Origin: Paenibacillus massiliensis 2301065 = DSM 16942
GTDB taxonomy: Bacteria; Bacillota; Bacilli; Paenibacillales; Paenibacillaceae
DNA length: 64,000 nt
Reading direction: 5' to 3'
Assembly: GCF_000377505.1 (NCBI RefSeq)
Contig: NZ_KB898193.1
Location: forward strand, 1 to 64,000
Shown here one piece after another: positions 8,277-17,948 of this stretch. Within the stretch, counting starts at the first letter, position 1. Every line of letters starts with the position of its first letter. Under the pieces are notes generated by a model. The model saw nothing but the letters and a program-made list of their open reading frames with translations, ran no database searches and was not told the origin of the DNA. A program made the position numbers and the translations under genes.

Positions 8277-8879
8277 ATAAATTTTCTCACAAACCACATA
8301 TATATTCTCAATAGCGTTGTATAGAATTCTAATGCATAAAAAAACAGTTTCGTTCCAGAACATCCTTAAGATGAATGTTCACTCAACAAAAAAATATCCA
8401 TGGGCGGTATTTAAGATCGCTTTTGCTCCTTGAATACTACAATGAAAAATATGAACTATATTTCACACCGTTCAAATATAGTGGAACTACACAAGCATCT
8501 TCTCTACAAGGGCGACACGATTACGGAACCTAGATGGCCCTATATTCAAAATTACGACATATCGTAAGAAGCGCCGAGGATGAAAAAGCCTTTGATCGTA
8601 AATTAATCCGAACTGGAGTCAGGACATAAAACTCCAGAGCATGAGTCGCTATACAAGAAATAATTTGAGGTGAAGAGGATTCTTAAACGCGGAATTCTTG
8701 TTATCATAAAAATGGAAAAAACAGCGATTGTCCATCGTGGTACAAACGCTGCTATATCCAGTAATGCCAAGGTGTGACTCTATATTCAAAAATACTATCG
8801 GCTTATATGCCATCAGAATTGCGCGTGGGGTAATTCTATATCTAATCTGATTGTATTTCTGCTTCTATCATGTAAAAGC
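8277..8879. other. About 600 bp without an intact gene, possibly decayed
   Basis: Both strands are broken by frequent stops. Short stretches translate to protein-like strings (for example a 41-codon plus-strand frame from ATG at about 8443 without a ribosome binding site), and the 12-mer CTATATTCAAAA occurs twice (near 8541 and 8778). This could be remains of lost genes. No terminator for the nreC transcript was recognised. Confidence 0.35.
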
Positions 8880-9533
8880 TCAGAATTCCAGCAGCTTCTT
8901 CTTCAGAACATACTCCAGTAGCTCAGGCCGACTCTTCACATTCAACTTCTCCATGATTCGTGCCTTGTGCGCTTCCACTGTCTTGACGGAGATAAATACC
9001 TTCTCGGCAATCTCCTTATTGCCATAGCCCTTGGCAATCAAGGGCAATAGCTCGAGCTCGCGATTTGAGAGCAGATCGAACGGGTCCTCTGGTCCAGCAG
9101 GTGACTTATCCTTATTGAAGAACTCCCTTACAAGGGAAGTAGCCATTTTCGGATGAATGTAGGTACCACCTTTGTGAATCGTACGGATTGCCAGCAGCAG
9201 CTCTTCATCCGGGGCATTCTTCAGGACGTAGCCTGACGCACCGTTCTTTAATACATGGAAAAGATAATCCTCATCATCATGCATGGTCAGAATAAGGATC
9301 TTCGTCTCAGGAAAATCCTCCTTGATCTTCCCCGTAGCAATGAGTCCGCTCTCCCCTGGAGGCATGCTGAGGTCCATAATCAGAATGTCCGGCTTGAACT
9401 TGGCGGTGATCTGATAAGCCTCCAGGCCATCTGCCGCCGTTCCGATGACCTCCATGTCCTCCTGGAAGTTCAGTATCATGGAGAAGCCACTACGCACAAT
9501 AGCGTGATCATCGGCAATGACAATACGAATCAT
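8880..9533 (-). CDS. nreC: NreC, nitrate/oxygen response regulator
   Basis: A 217-residue NarL/LuxR-type response regulator. The receiver domain (1 to about 120) has the acidic pair D8-D9, the phosphoacceptor Asp in [10 protein letters not shown] near 54, and the conserved Lys near 105 (VLKN). The C-terminal helix-turn-helix (about 150-212) shows the [23 protein letters not shown] pattern of LuxR domains. Phosphorylated NreC activates narG, nir and transporter promoters in Staphylococcus. ATG overlaps the nreB stop (ATGA at 9530-9533). It is the last gene of narGHJI-nreABC. Assignment as NreC rather than another NarL-type regulator rests on the context and the NreB partner. Confidence 0.92.
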   Translation of the reverse strand: MIRIVIADDHAIVRSGFSMILNFQEDMEVIGTAADGLEAYQITAKFKPDILIMDLSMPPGESGLIATGKIKEDFPETKILILTMHDDEDYLFHVLKNGASGYVLKNAPDEELLLAIRTIHKGGTYIHPKMATSLVREFFNKDKSPAGPEDPFDLLSNRELELLPLIAKGYGNKEIAEKVFISVKTVEAHKARIMEKLNVKSRPELLEYVLKKKLLEF

Positions 9534-10606
9534 GCTTCACTCTCCTCATGTCGCTCTCGGGTGGGAATACTTAACAGTACCCTTGTGCCCAATCCTTCTC
9601 TCGACTGTAGGCTAAAGCTCCCACCAGCCAGTTCGGCACGCTCCTGCATACCATACAGTCCCATTCCTGTGCCGAGTGGATCAGCAGTTGGATTGAACCC
9701 AACTCCGCGGTCCTCCACAATAAGCTGAAGCAGCTCTCCAGAATCCGTAAGCGTAACTTCAACGTTATCCACTTGAGCATACTTCAAGGCATTGAGCAAA
9801 GCCTCCTGGCCTACTCGATATATGACCGTCTCGACCTCACTGCGATACCGCTTCTGGGAGATATCCGATGTAAATTGCACCAATAGTCCGTAGCTCTGCT
9901 CCAGACGCTTGATATGCGAGCGAAAGGCTGCCTCCAGCCCCAGATCATCCAGCGCAGGAGGACGCAATTCCACCGACAGGTTCCGGATATCATCCAGCAA
10001 TCGAGTCATCGAGGCTTCCGTCTGCTTCACCTTCTTGAGCAGCTGGTCATCCTCCGTCATATATTTCAGCACTCGCAGATCAACTACAGCGCTCATCAGC
10101 TCCTGAGCCACGCTGTCGTGTAGCTCCCTAGATATGCGCCTGCGCTCGTTCTCCTGTGCTTCAATGACATGCTTCATCATCTTGTTCTGATACAGCTTCT
10201 CTTGCGTCTGGTACTGGGTCGCTAGGTCACGAAGCATGAACACCCGAATACCTGCTTCAGAATCTATGGTATGAAAAGATGCAGCGTAGGGGACGACTCC
10301 TCTACCGCGGGTCTCCAGATAGACCTGGAATGATGGTAGCTCCTCAGACTCTGGCACTTGAAAATAACAATCCAGACAGGTCCGGAATTCCGTATCGCTC
10401 ATGTACCCCCGACATGTAGAACATAGCGCACGATGCTGACCCTCATACAGACGCTCCTGGACATCGTCGCCCACAATCGCTTCAGCAGCCGGATTCATGG
10501 CGAGTGTTCTGCCACTACGATCGAAGAGCAGAATGGCTTCGGTTGTATTTTCGAACAGCTTGGTAATGATTGGGGTGAGGTCTGCTAATTGGGTCGGTGT
10601 CGTCAC
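9530..10606 (-). CDS. nreB: NreB, oxygen-sensing histidine kinase with 4Fe-4S PAS domain
   Basis: A soluble 358-residue kinase. An N-terminal PAS domain (about 15-150) holds four cysteines at 62, 65, 77 and 80 (C-X2-C-X11-C-X2-C), the oxygen-labile cluster ligands of S. carnosus NreB with the same spacing. The HisKA_3 phosphoacceptor is in [13 protein letters not shown] (about 175), and the HATPase part carries N, G1 (EDRGVGF) and G2 (GTGMGLYGM) boxes. Without oxygen the cluster-loaded form phosphorylates NreC. The frame is open further upstream, but GTG at 10606 has AGGAGG 7 nt before it and forms a GTGA overlap with the nreA stop, so it was chosen. Confidence 0.95.
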   Translation of the reverse strand: MTTPTQLADLTPIITKLFENTTEAILLFDRSGRTLAMNPAAEAIVGDDVQERLYEGQHRALCSTCRGYMSDTEFRTCLDCYFQVPESEELPSFQVYLETRGRGVVPYAASFHTIDSEAGIRVFMLRDLATQYQTQEKLYQNKMMKHVIEAQENERRRISRELHDSVAQELMSAVVDLRVLKYMTEDDQLLKKVKQTEASMTRLLDDIRNLSVELRPPALDDLGLEAAFRSHIKRLEQSYGLLVQFTSDISQKRYRSEVETVIYRVGQEALLNALKYAQVDNVEVTLTDSGELLQLIVEDRGVGFNPTADPLGTGMGLYGMQERAELAGGSFSLQSREGLGTRVLLSIPTRERHEESEA

Positions 10607-11061
10607 GGGGATACCTCCTCTATGCCATGGATGTTCTGAAATCCGTGCTGAGCCTGTCTTGTCAACTGCTGTAGCATTATTTCTGTCACGCATCTGTCGT
10701 CTCTGAATGCTCCCAAGAGCACACCTTCAACGCGTCCTTCTCTCCATAAAGGAACAGCCACTACACTCCTTAGCTGTTCGGATTGTACAATAGGATAATT
10801 GAACAGACTGTCTGCTTCGGCATATTGCTCCATCGACGGAATTAGAAGAGGCTTCCCCGTCTTGAAGACGATTCCGGCGATGCCTTTACCCGACCGCAAG
10901 ACAATTCTGCGATACCGTTCATTCCGGTTACCGGATACATAGACCCACCGGATTACATAATGATATTCCGCTGGCTGAACCATCGCAAGCCCCATGAAAT
11001 CATAGCCACACTGGGCTCGCGCCTCATCAAGCTCCAACTGGAATGCGGACTTGTTATTCAT
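10603..11061 (-). CDS. nreA: NreA, GAF-domain nitrate receptor
   Basis: The 152-residue protein is a single GAF domain, the size of S. carnosus NreA, which binds nitrate and, when empty, restrains NreB. The VLRSGKGIAGIVFKTGKPL stretch (about 55-75) and the VVAVPLWREGRVEGVLLGAF stretch (about 105-125) are typical of the fold. ATG at 11061 follows AGGAGATGAGCG. The gene lies 45 bp after narI and overlaps nreB by 4 bp. With NreB and NreC it lets one operon read both oxygen and nitrate. Confidence 0.9.
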   Translation of the reverse strand: MNNKSAFQLELDEARAQCGYDFMGLAMVQPAEYHYVIRWVYVSGNRNERYRRIVLRSGKGIAGIVFKTGKPLLIPSMEQYAEADSLFNYPIVQSEQLRSVVAVPLWREGRVEGVLLGAFRDDRCVTEIMLQQLTRQAQHGFQNIHGIEEVSP

Positions 11062-11106
11062 CGCTCATCTCCTGTGAAAACGGGAAAAGAAGGCTGTGCC
11101 TTCTCC

Positions 11107-11793
11107 CTAGCTTGATTTATGTCTCCTATACAGGATATAACTTCTGCCTACATAATTCAACGGTACGCTCCATACATGCACAAGGCGTGTAAACGGCCAG
11201 AATGCCAGAATACCGAAGCCCATGAGCACGTGCAACTTAAAGGATAAAGGTACATCCGTCATCAAGGATGCATCTGGCTGCAAGTAGAATAGCCCACGGA
11301 ACCAGATCGAGATCGTCTCCCGATAGTCAAATTCAGGCTGTACTGCGTTCGTAACAAGCGTAGCGAACATTCCCATACATACAATCGTCAGTAGCATAAC
11401 ATTTACAGCCATATCAGAAGCTGAGCTCAGGCGCCGAACATTACGTACAGTGAAGCGTCGAGCAGTTAGCAGCAGCATTCCCAGCAGCGTGATCGCACCG
11501 AACAATCCCCCAATATATACGGCTCCGATATGATACATATGGTCATTGACACCCAGTGCGTGCATCCAAGATTTTGGAATACCAAGACCGGATACGTGAC
11601 CAAAAAATACTGGAATGATTCCGATGTGGAACAGCATGCTGCCCGCTCTTAGATGCTTTTTCTCAATAAATTCGCTGGATTTAGCCGTCCAATTGAACTG
11701 ATCCTGCCGATAACGATAGATGTGACCAATTACAAACACGGCCAGACAGAGATAGGGGAAAATTACCCATAGTAACTGATTCAACATGGTCAT
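11107..11793 (-). CDS. narI: Respiratory nitrate reductase gamma subunit NarI
   Basis: The 228-residue membrane subunit has five hydrophobic helices and the histidines that bind two b-type haems (HIGIIPVFFGHVSG near 55-68 and the C-terminal HVLMGFG region near 190). It oxidises menaquinol and feeds electrons through NarH to NarG. The start ATG at 11793 has AGGAGG 10 nt upstream and overlaps the narJ stop as ATGA; a longer frame to 11820 has no better site. Conserved residues at the C-terminal FWPFTRLVHVWS segment match the family. Confidence 0.95.
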   Translation of the reverse strand: MTMLNQLLWVIFPYLCLAVFVIGHIYRYRQDQFNWTAKSSEFIEKKHLRAGSMLFHIGIIPVFFGHVSGLGIPKSWMHALGVNDHMYHIGAVYIGGLFGAITLLGMLLLTARRFTVRNVRRLSSASDMAVNVMLLTIVCMGMFATLVTNAVQPEFDYRETISIWFRGLFYLQPDASLMTDVPLSFKLHVLMGFGILAFWPFTRLVHVWSVPLNYVGRSYILYRRHKSS

Positions 11794-12356
11794 TGTGCAG
11801 AAGCCTCCTGTCGAGTACACGCCTTGAGCGTCTCACGCAGCCCCTTGATCAAGGAAGCATATGGGCTATCTTGTTTCACCAGCTCCTGATGCATGGTATA
11901 CGTCCCATCCTCTATAATGGCTAGCGGCATACGGAAATTGTCCGCTGCATTCGCATCTCCTCGCCAATCGGCCGCATAAAAGAATTCACACATGAGCGGC
12001 AGGAAATCCGGCAGCTCTTCATCAGGCATTTCTAGTCCGAACATTTCGTATAGCATCTTGAGCTTAGCCAGCATCTGCCCGCGCTCTTTGCCGTCCTCAT
12101 AATGAGAATAGGTCATGTACAATGTGCATTTCTTATCAAAATCAAAGGTCTCTGAGTAGTGCTCCCTTACTTCATCCAGACTCAATTGACGTATGCGCGC
12201 TGCATAGGCCTTAATGTGGTCAGCAGCGGGGTGATCCGCTGCTACCGCCTCCTCCGGCAGGTCACCGAGAAAGTCTTGTGCCTCCGGGTACATCAGTTGT
12301 CTGGAGAAAAAAGCGAGCACAGGCTTGTATTGATACAACAAATCAAGATCAATCAC
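11790..12356 (-). CDS. narJ: Nitrate reductase assembly chaperone NarJ
   Basis: A 188-residue TorD/NarJ-family chaperone, rich in acidic helices, that inserts the molybdenum cofactor and escorts NarGH to the membrane but is not part of the enzyme. The PLMCEFFYAADW segment is typical. An open frame reaches 12560, but that extension is Arg-rich and lies inside narH; GTG at 12356 has GGAGGG 7 nt upstream, gives the usual family length and overlaps the end of narH by 8 bp. It lies between narH and narI in the standard order. Confidence 0.95.
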   Translation of the reverse strand: MIDLDLLYQYKPVLAFFSRQLMYPEAQDFLGDLPEEAVAADHPAADHIKAYAARIRQLSLDEVREHYSETFDFDKKCTLYMTYSHYEDGKERGQMLAKLKMLYEMFGLEMPDEELPDFLPLMCEFFYAADWRGDANAADNFRMPLAIIEDGTYTMHQELVKQDSPYASLIKGLRETLKACTRQEASAQ

Positions 12357-13950
12357 GCCAAATCCCTCCAAAGAAGTTCTCGTCGAATACGCCTTTCTCC
12401 GGCTCCTTCGGCGCTGTCTGTGTCTGGAACAGGCCTGCCGTACCGATGCTGCAGCCTGTGCATCCGCCACAGTCCGTACTACTGGAAGCTGTGCCCCCCA
12501 TAACGGAATTGAAGCCTGTAGACCCCTGATCACGATAAGGGTCCTCCACATACTGCTCACGGTGAGAAGTAGGAATCACGAAGCGATCCTCGTACTTGGC
12601 AATCGCCAGCAAGCGATACATCCGTTCAGTCTGACCAGCGGTCAGGCCGACACGAGTCAGACGCTCCACATCGTAATCAGCACCCGTGTTCAATGCTCTC
12701 ATATAAGATCGCATCATCGCCATCCGTTGCAATGCCCCCTTCACCGGCTCGACATCCCCAGCGGTCAGCATGTTAGCCAGGTACTGGATCGGTGTCCGCA
12801 TCTCGTCAATCGCCGGGAAGATGAGGTCTGGATTCGCGATCGAATCCTTACCCTCGAAATAGTTCATGATCGGGCTCAGCGGCGGTACATACCAGACCAT
12901 AGGCATGGTGCGGTACTCTGGATGAAGCGGGAAGGCCAGTCGATGCTCAATCGCTAGCTGATAGACTGGCGAGTTCTGCGCTGCTTCAATCCAGTCCTCG
13001 GAGATGCCGTCTTTACGAGCCTGAGCGATAACTTCAGGATCATTCGGGTTCAAGAACAGATCACATTGTGCTTCATACAGGTCTTTCTCGTCTTCCATGG
13101 AGGCAGCTTCCAGTACACGGTCAGCATCGTAGAGCAGTACACCCAGATAACGAATCCGTCCAGTACATGTCTCGGAGCAGACCGTTGGCAGTCCAGCTTC
13201 AATTCTTGGGAAGCAGAATGTACATTTTTCGGCTTTATTTGTCTTCCAGTTGAAGTACACTTTCTTGTATGGGCACCCTGTCATGCAATAGCGCCAGCCG
13301 CGGCATGCTTCCTGATCCACCAGAACAATGCCGTCCTCATCCCGTTTATACATCGCTCCTGAAGGGCAGGAGGCTACACAACTCGGATTCAGGCAGTGCT
13401 CACACAGTCGAGGCAGATACATCATGAAAGATTGCTCAAAGTTCATTCGAATCTCTTCTTCAATCTTTTGGATGTTCGGGTCCAGCGGGCCCGTCACATG
13501 GGCACCAGCCAGATCATCCTCCCAGTTCGGTCCCCACTCCAGGTTCATCTTGTCGCCTGATACGGCAGAATGCGGTCTTGCTGTAGGAAAATGCTTTTGT
13601 TCCTTCGCATTGGTCAAGTGCTCATAATTGTATGTCCATGGCTCATAGTAGTCTTTCATCTCAGGCATATCCGGATTGTGGAAGATTTTACCGAGGGCGA
13701 TCTTAGACAGCTTACTGCCCGACTTGAGCTCCAGCTTGCCTTTGCGCAGCTGCCAGCCCCCTTTATAGACCTCCTGATCCTCCCAGCGCTTCGGATAGCC
13801 GATACCAGGCTTGGTTTCTACATTGTTGAACCAGATGTATTCCGCGCCTTCACGGTTCGTCCAGGTCGTCTTGCAGGTAACACTGCACGTATGGCAGCCG
13901 ATGCATTTATCCAGATTCAGGACCATGCCGATTTGTGCTTTAATCTTCAA
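12349..13950 (-). CDS. narH: Respiratory nitrate reductase beta subunit NarH
   Basis: The 533-residue electron-transfer subunit carries four Fe-S clusters. Cys16, 19, 22 and 26 form the first group; further groups are CEHCLNPSCVASCPSG (about 185-200), CRGWRYCMTGCP (about 217-228, with the Trp that makes the 3Fe-4S site) and CTFCFPRI...C (about 245-265). It passes electrons from NarI haem to NarG. The start is TTG at 13950 with AAGGAGG 9 nt upstream, overlapping the end of narG by 11 bp. A Cys/Gly-rich tail (DCGGCTGC near 503) is additional to the core and of unknown role. Confidence 0.96.
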   Translation of the reverse strand: MKIKAQIGMVLNLDKCIGCHTCSVTCKTTWTNREGAEYIWFNNVETKPGIGYPKRWEDQEVYKGGWQLRKGKLELKSGSKLSKIALGKIFHNPDMPEMKDYYEPWTYNYEHLTNAKEQKHFPTARPHSAVSGDKMNLEWGPNWEDDLAGAHVTGPLDPNIQKIEEEIRMNFEQSFMMYLPRLCEHCLNPSCVASCPSGAMYKRDEDGIVLVDQEACRGWRYCMTGCPYKKVYFNWKTNKAEKCTFCFPRIEAGLPTVCSETCTGRIRYLGVLLYDADRVLEAASMEDEKDLYEAQCDLFLNPNDPEVIAQARKDGISEDWIEAAQNSPVYQLAIEHRLAFPLHPEYRTMPMVWYVPPLSPIMNYFEGKDSIANPDLIFPAIDEMRTPIQYLANMLTAGDVEPVKGALQRMAMMRSYMRALNTGADYDVERLTRVGLTAGQTERMYRLLAIAKYEDRFVIPTSHREQYVEDPYRDQGSTGFNSVMGGTASSSTDCGGCTGCSIGTAGLFQTQTAPKEPEKGVFDENFFGGIWRD

Positions 13951-16900
13951 GCCAGTTGACCTCCTTCATTTTGCGGACCGCTACATATACATCCCGTTGG
14001 TTACCGATCGGGCCGTAATAGTTGAATCCATAGCTGAGTTGTGCGTATCCACCTACCATTTGTGTAGGCTTGAGATGAATCCGGGTCGGTGCATTGTGGC
14101 TACCACCGCGTGTTTCTGTAATCTCGGAGCCCGGCACATTGATGTGCTTATCCTGGGCATGGTACATGAACATCGTACCGCGCGGCATCCGTGGACTGAC
14201 TACCGCACGAGCCGTTACTACCCCGTTACGGTTATATACTTCGAGCCAATCATTGTCTGCAATCTGATGCTCTGCGGCATCCTCATCGCTGATCCAGACG
14301 GTTGGACCTCCACGGAACAGCGTAAGCATATGCTGGTTATCCTGATAGGTGGAGTGAATATTCCATTTCCCGTGTGGTGTCAGATAACGAAGCACCAGCG
14401 TATCCTGTCCACCTTTGACCTCGCGATCTCGTGTACCGAATACCATTGGCGGCAATGTTGGCTTGAACACCGGCAACGACTCACCATATTGCAAGAAAAT
14501 CTCATGATCTATATAGAAGTGCTGTCTTCCCGTCAATGTTCGGAAAGGAACGAGCCGTTCAATGTTGGTCGTGAATGGCGAATACCGACGTCCCGACTTG
14601 TTGGAGCCTGTGAACACAGGCGTTGGTATAACCTCTCGCGGCTGAGCCGTGATTCCTTGGAACGTAATCTTCTCCGCAGCCCGATCAGCCGAAATATCGC
14701 GCAGCGGCACACCATGTTCCTTCTCGGCTTCAATATAAGCCTTCTGCGATACTCGACCATTCGTTGCTGAAGACAGATGCAGGATAGCATCAGCTACTTG
14801 ACGAGCGTTACGGATACGAGGAAGTCCGTTCTTGATGGAGTCATCTGAATATACTCCGTTAAGCTGCTTCAATTCCTCGTACTCATCAGCCACCGAGAAG
14901 CTTACTCCGTGTGCCCCAGCCTTGCCCGTCGTCAGCTTCGGACCGAGGGATATGAATTTGTCATAGACCCGGGTGTAGTCGCGCTCTACAATGCTGAAAT
15001 TCGGCATTGTGCGTCCTACTACCGCTTCAGTCTCACCTTTGGCCCAATCTTTCACAAGCCCCATTGGCTGCGAAATTTCACTAATCGAATCATGACCCAG
15101 CGGTGTTGTGACAACATCTTTGTACACACCTGGCAGAGAGGTCTTCGCCATCTCCGAGAATACCTCAGCCAGACGACGATAGATATCCCAGTCCGACTTC
15201 GATTCCCACAGGGGATTAATCGCCGGGTTAAATGGATGCACGAATGGATGCATATCCGTCGAGGACAGATCCGTCTTCTCATACCATGTAGCTGCTGGCA
15301 GGACGATGTCGGCGTACAATGGAGTTGCTGTCATCCGGAAGTCAAGGGCTACCATTAGATCGAGCTTTCCTTCCACATCCTCACGCCACACAATCTCTTC
15401 TGGCTTCTCTTCTTCATTCGGGCGTGCCAGCAGAGCATCAGATGCGCCAAGCAGATGCTTCAGGAAGTATTCCTGTCCCTTGGCGGAGCTGGAGATCAGA
15501 TTAGAACGCCACACGAAGAGTGAGCGCGGGAAGTTCTCTGGCGCACCAGGGTCTTCCACTGCAAAGCGAGTTCGACGTGAGCGCACTTCCTCTGCTGCAT
15601 AATCCACAATGTCCTGATCGGTTTTGGCACCTTGCTTCGCAGCTTCCTCAGCGAACAGCAGACTGTTCTTATTGAATTGAGGGTAGGAAGGCAACCAGCC
15701 AAGTCGCGCCGCAAGCACGTTGTAATCAGCAGGGTGATTATATGTGAGCTCGCCTCCAGTAGGCGATTTCAATGAATCCGTTCCACTTTCCTCATATCGC
15801 CATTGCTCTGTAGCAAAATAGTAGAAGGAGGTTGCGTTCTGCAAGCGTGGCGGAGCCTGCCAATCTCTCGCAAAGGCAATCGTAGACCATCCTTCAATCG
15901 GACGTAATTTCTCCTGACCGACATAATGCGCCCAGCCGCCGCCGTTCACACCCTGCGAGGCAGTCAGTACCACCAGGTTCAGTACGGAACGATAAATGGT
16001 ATCGCTGTTGAACCAGTGATTAATACCAGCTCCCATGATGATCATGGAACGACCTGAGGTATCCAGAGAATTTTGAGCGAATTCACGAGCAATCTGAACA
16101 ACTACAGATGCCTTCACACTGGTGATTTTTTCTTGCCAAGCCGGTGTGTAATGACTCGTAGCATCATCATAGCCCTTCGCATTCGTCTCATGAGGAATAC
16201 GTTCTACACCATATTGGCTCATCATCAGGTCATAGACTGTAGCTACATAACGCTCGCTTCCATCCGCTAGTTGGATACGGCGTGCAGGAATGACTCTTCT
16301 GAACGTGCCATTACCCTGATTATCAAAATACGGGAATACGATATCCTCCCAGGTCTCACCGTGTCCGGCTACTGTCAGTGCTGGCTTCACAGGAGTGCCA
16401 TCCTCACGCTCCAGAATGAGATTCCACGCCTTCCCTGGTTCCCAGCGCTGTCCCATAGTTCCATTAGGGACCATGACTTCTCCGATATGCTCGTCATAAA
16501 TGACTGGCTTCCAATCCGCATGAGGAGACGTTTCTCCCAGATCACTTGCCCGTAAGAAGCGGCCACCTTTCCATGCATCCTCGTGGGTATCTAGCAAGAT
16601 CAGGAACGGCATATCTGTGAATTGTTTGGCGTAATCAAGGAAGAAGGGTTCCTGGCGTTCCTTGTAAAATTCATTCAAAATAACATGTGTCATCGCTTGG
16701 GCCACGGCTGCGTCCGTACCTGGATGCGGTGCCAGCCAGTTATCTGCGAACTTCACGTTCTCAGCTTGGTCAGGCGCGATGGATACGACCTTCGTCCCCT
16801 TGTACCGTACCTCAGTCATGAAGTGGGCATCTGGCGTACGAGTCAGAGGTACGTTGGAGCCCCACATAATCAGGTAACCGGCATTGTACCAGTCCGAGGA

Positions 16901-17614
16901 CTCCGGTACATCCGTCTGCTCGCCCCAGATTTGCGGAGAGGCAGGTGGTAGATCCGCATACCAGTCATAGAAGCTAAGCATTTCTCCACCCAGAAGCGAG
17001 ATAAAACGTGCACCGGAAGCATAGCTGATCATGGACATGGCTGGAATAGGTGTGAAGCCTGCAATACGGTCAGGTCCATAGGTTCGAATGGTATAAATTA
17101 ATTGTGCCGCAATAAGCTGCAGGGCGTCGTCCCATTGGACCCGAATGTGCCCGCCTTTACCTCTCGCCTTTTTATATATTTGAGCTTGCTCAGGATTCTC
17201 TACAATGCTCGCCCATGCCTCTACAGGATTACTATGCTTGGAGAGCGCATTTTGCCATAGACGCCACAACTTCCCACGCATATAAGGGAATTTCACCCGT
17301 AGCGGACTATATTCATACCAGGAGAATGAGGCTCCGCGTGGGCATCCACGAGGCTCAAATTCTGGCATATCCGGTCCACAGGAGGGATAATCAATCTGTT
17401 GATTCTCCCAAGTAATGATTCCGTTCTTGACGAATACCTTCCAGCTACAGGAGCCGGTACAGTTGACTCCATGTGTGGTGCGGACGACCTTATCATGAGA
17501 CCAGCGCTGACGATAGACGTTCTCCCACGCTCTGTCTTTCTCTTCAAGAATGGACCAGTTGTCGGAATAACCTTCGATCGGTCTGAAGAAGTTCAGTTTT
17601 CCTTTTCTTTTCAT
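13940..17614 (-). CDS. narG: Respiratory nitrate reductase alpha subunit NarG
   Basis: The 1224-residue catalytic subunit has the molybdenum-bis-MGD domain. His48, Cys52 and Cys56, plus a Cys near 91 (YPSCGPD), bind the FS0 cluster; the Asp in the NVPLTRTPDAHF segment fits the Mo ligand known from E. coli NarG. It reduces nitrate to nitrite on the cytoplasmic face. The frame runs up to 17734, but ATG at 17614 has AAAGGAG upstream, matches the family N-terminus (KRKGKLNFFRPIEGY) and lies after the predicted transcription start near 17726. It is the first gene of the seven-gene narGHJI-nreABC operon. Confidence 0.97.
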   Translation of the reverse strand: MKRKGKLNFFRPIEGYSDNWSILEEKDRAWENVYRQRWSHDKVVRTTHGVNCTGSCSWKVFVKNGIITWENQQIDYPSCGPDMPEFEPRGCPRGASFSWYEYSPLRVKFPYMRGKLWRLWQNALSKHSNPVEAWASIVENPEQAQIYKKARGKGGHIRVQWDDALQLIAAQLIYTIRTYGPDRIAGFTPIPAMSMISYASGARFISLLGGEMLSFYDWYADLPPASPQIWGEQTDVPESSDWYNAGYLIMWGSNVPLTRTPDAHFMTEVRYKGTKVVSIAPDQAENVKFADNWLAPHPGTDAAVAQAMTHVILNEFYKERQEPFFLDYAKQFTDMPFLILLDTHEDAWKGGRFLRASDLGETSPHADWKPVIYDEHIGEVMVPNGTMGQRWEPGKAWNLILEREDGTPVKPALTVAGHGETWEDIVFPYFDNQGNGTFRRVIPARRIQLADGSERYVATVYDLMMSQYGVERIPHETNAKGYDDATSHYTPAWQEKITSVKASVVVQIAREFAQNSLDTSGRSMIIMGAGINHWFNSDTIYRSVLNLVVLTASQGVNGGGWAHYVGQEKLRPIEGWSTIAFARDWQAPPRLQNATSFYYFATEQWRYEESGTDSLKSPTGGELTYNHPADYNVLAARLGWLPSYPQFNKNSLLFAEEAAKQGAKTDQDIVDYAAEEVRSRRTRFAVEDPGAPENFPRSLFVWRSNLISSSAKGQEYFLKHLLGASDALLARPNEEEKPEEIVWREDVEGKLDLMVALDFRMTATPLYADIVLPAATWYEKTDLSSTDMHPFVHPFNPAINPLWESKSDWDIYRRLAEVFSEMAKTSLPGVYKDVVTTPLGHDSISEISQPMGLVKDWAKGETEAVVGRTMPNFSIVERDYTRVYDKFISLGPKLTTGKAGAHGVSFSVADEYEELKQLNGVYSDDSIKNGLPRIRNARQVADAILHLSSATNGRVSQKAYIEAEKEHGVPLRDISADRAAEKITFQGITAQPREVIPTPVFTGSNKSGRRYSPFTTNIERLVPFRTLTGRQHFYIDHEIFLQYGESLPVFKPTLPPMVFGTRDREVKGGQDTLVLRYLTPHGKWNIHSTYQDNQHMLTLFRGGPTVWISDEDAAEHQIADNDWLEVYNRNGVVTARAVVSPRMPRGTMFMYHAQDKHINVPGSEITETRGGSHNAPTRIHLKPTQMVGGYAQLSYGFNYYGPIGNQRDVYVAVRKMKEVNWLED

Positions 17615-17725
17615 CGGGAAGGACGCTCCTTTGGGCAAAAATGATGAAGTAATATAAGATAGAAGCAATAAATAGAAGCAAAACAACGCACTTTCAACTG
17701 CAAGCCATATCTTGCAGCAGGTGAA

Positions 17726-17798
17726 TACCTTCATTATGCGTGAGCGTAGCCTCTGTTCCCATTAGGGAATATCCTATTGCCAGCAGGGAATTCCCCCA
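17726..17798 (-). promoter_or_regulatory. narG promoter with two NreC-type boxes
   Basis: TAGGGAATATCCTA (17763-17776) matches the NreC site TAGGG-N4-CCCTA with one mismatch, and CAGGGAATTCCCCC (17784-17797) contains the palindrome GGGAATTCCC. The centres are 21 bp apart. With CATAAT (minus, 17733-17738) as -10 and a start near 17726 they sit at about -43.5 and -64.5, almost the same as at narK. Confidence 0.7.
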
Positions 17799-17948
17799 TT
17801 GTGATCAAAATCTGTTGAATATGCTCGACAAATGACACCGATTCACCCATATGGCAGTATCAATGCTATGATGGAGAGAACATCTTATGGATTAATTTTG
17901 GAGTTGAAGGTAGGGTGGCTGCCACGGCAGATATAAAGGAGGATTCTG

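Noticed and set aside
13811..14770. Plus-strand open frame of 319 codons opposite narG/narH
   Set aside because: It lies fully antisense to conserved nitrate reductase genes and has no ribosome binding site or recognisable motif.
17762..17830. TGTGATCAAAATCTGT near 17800 as a third Fnr box at narG
   Set aside because: Only the left half fits the consensus; the right half differs at several positions, so no box was called.
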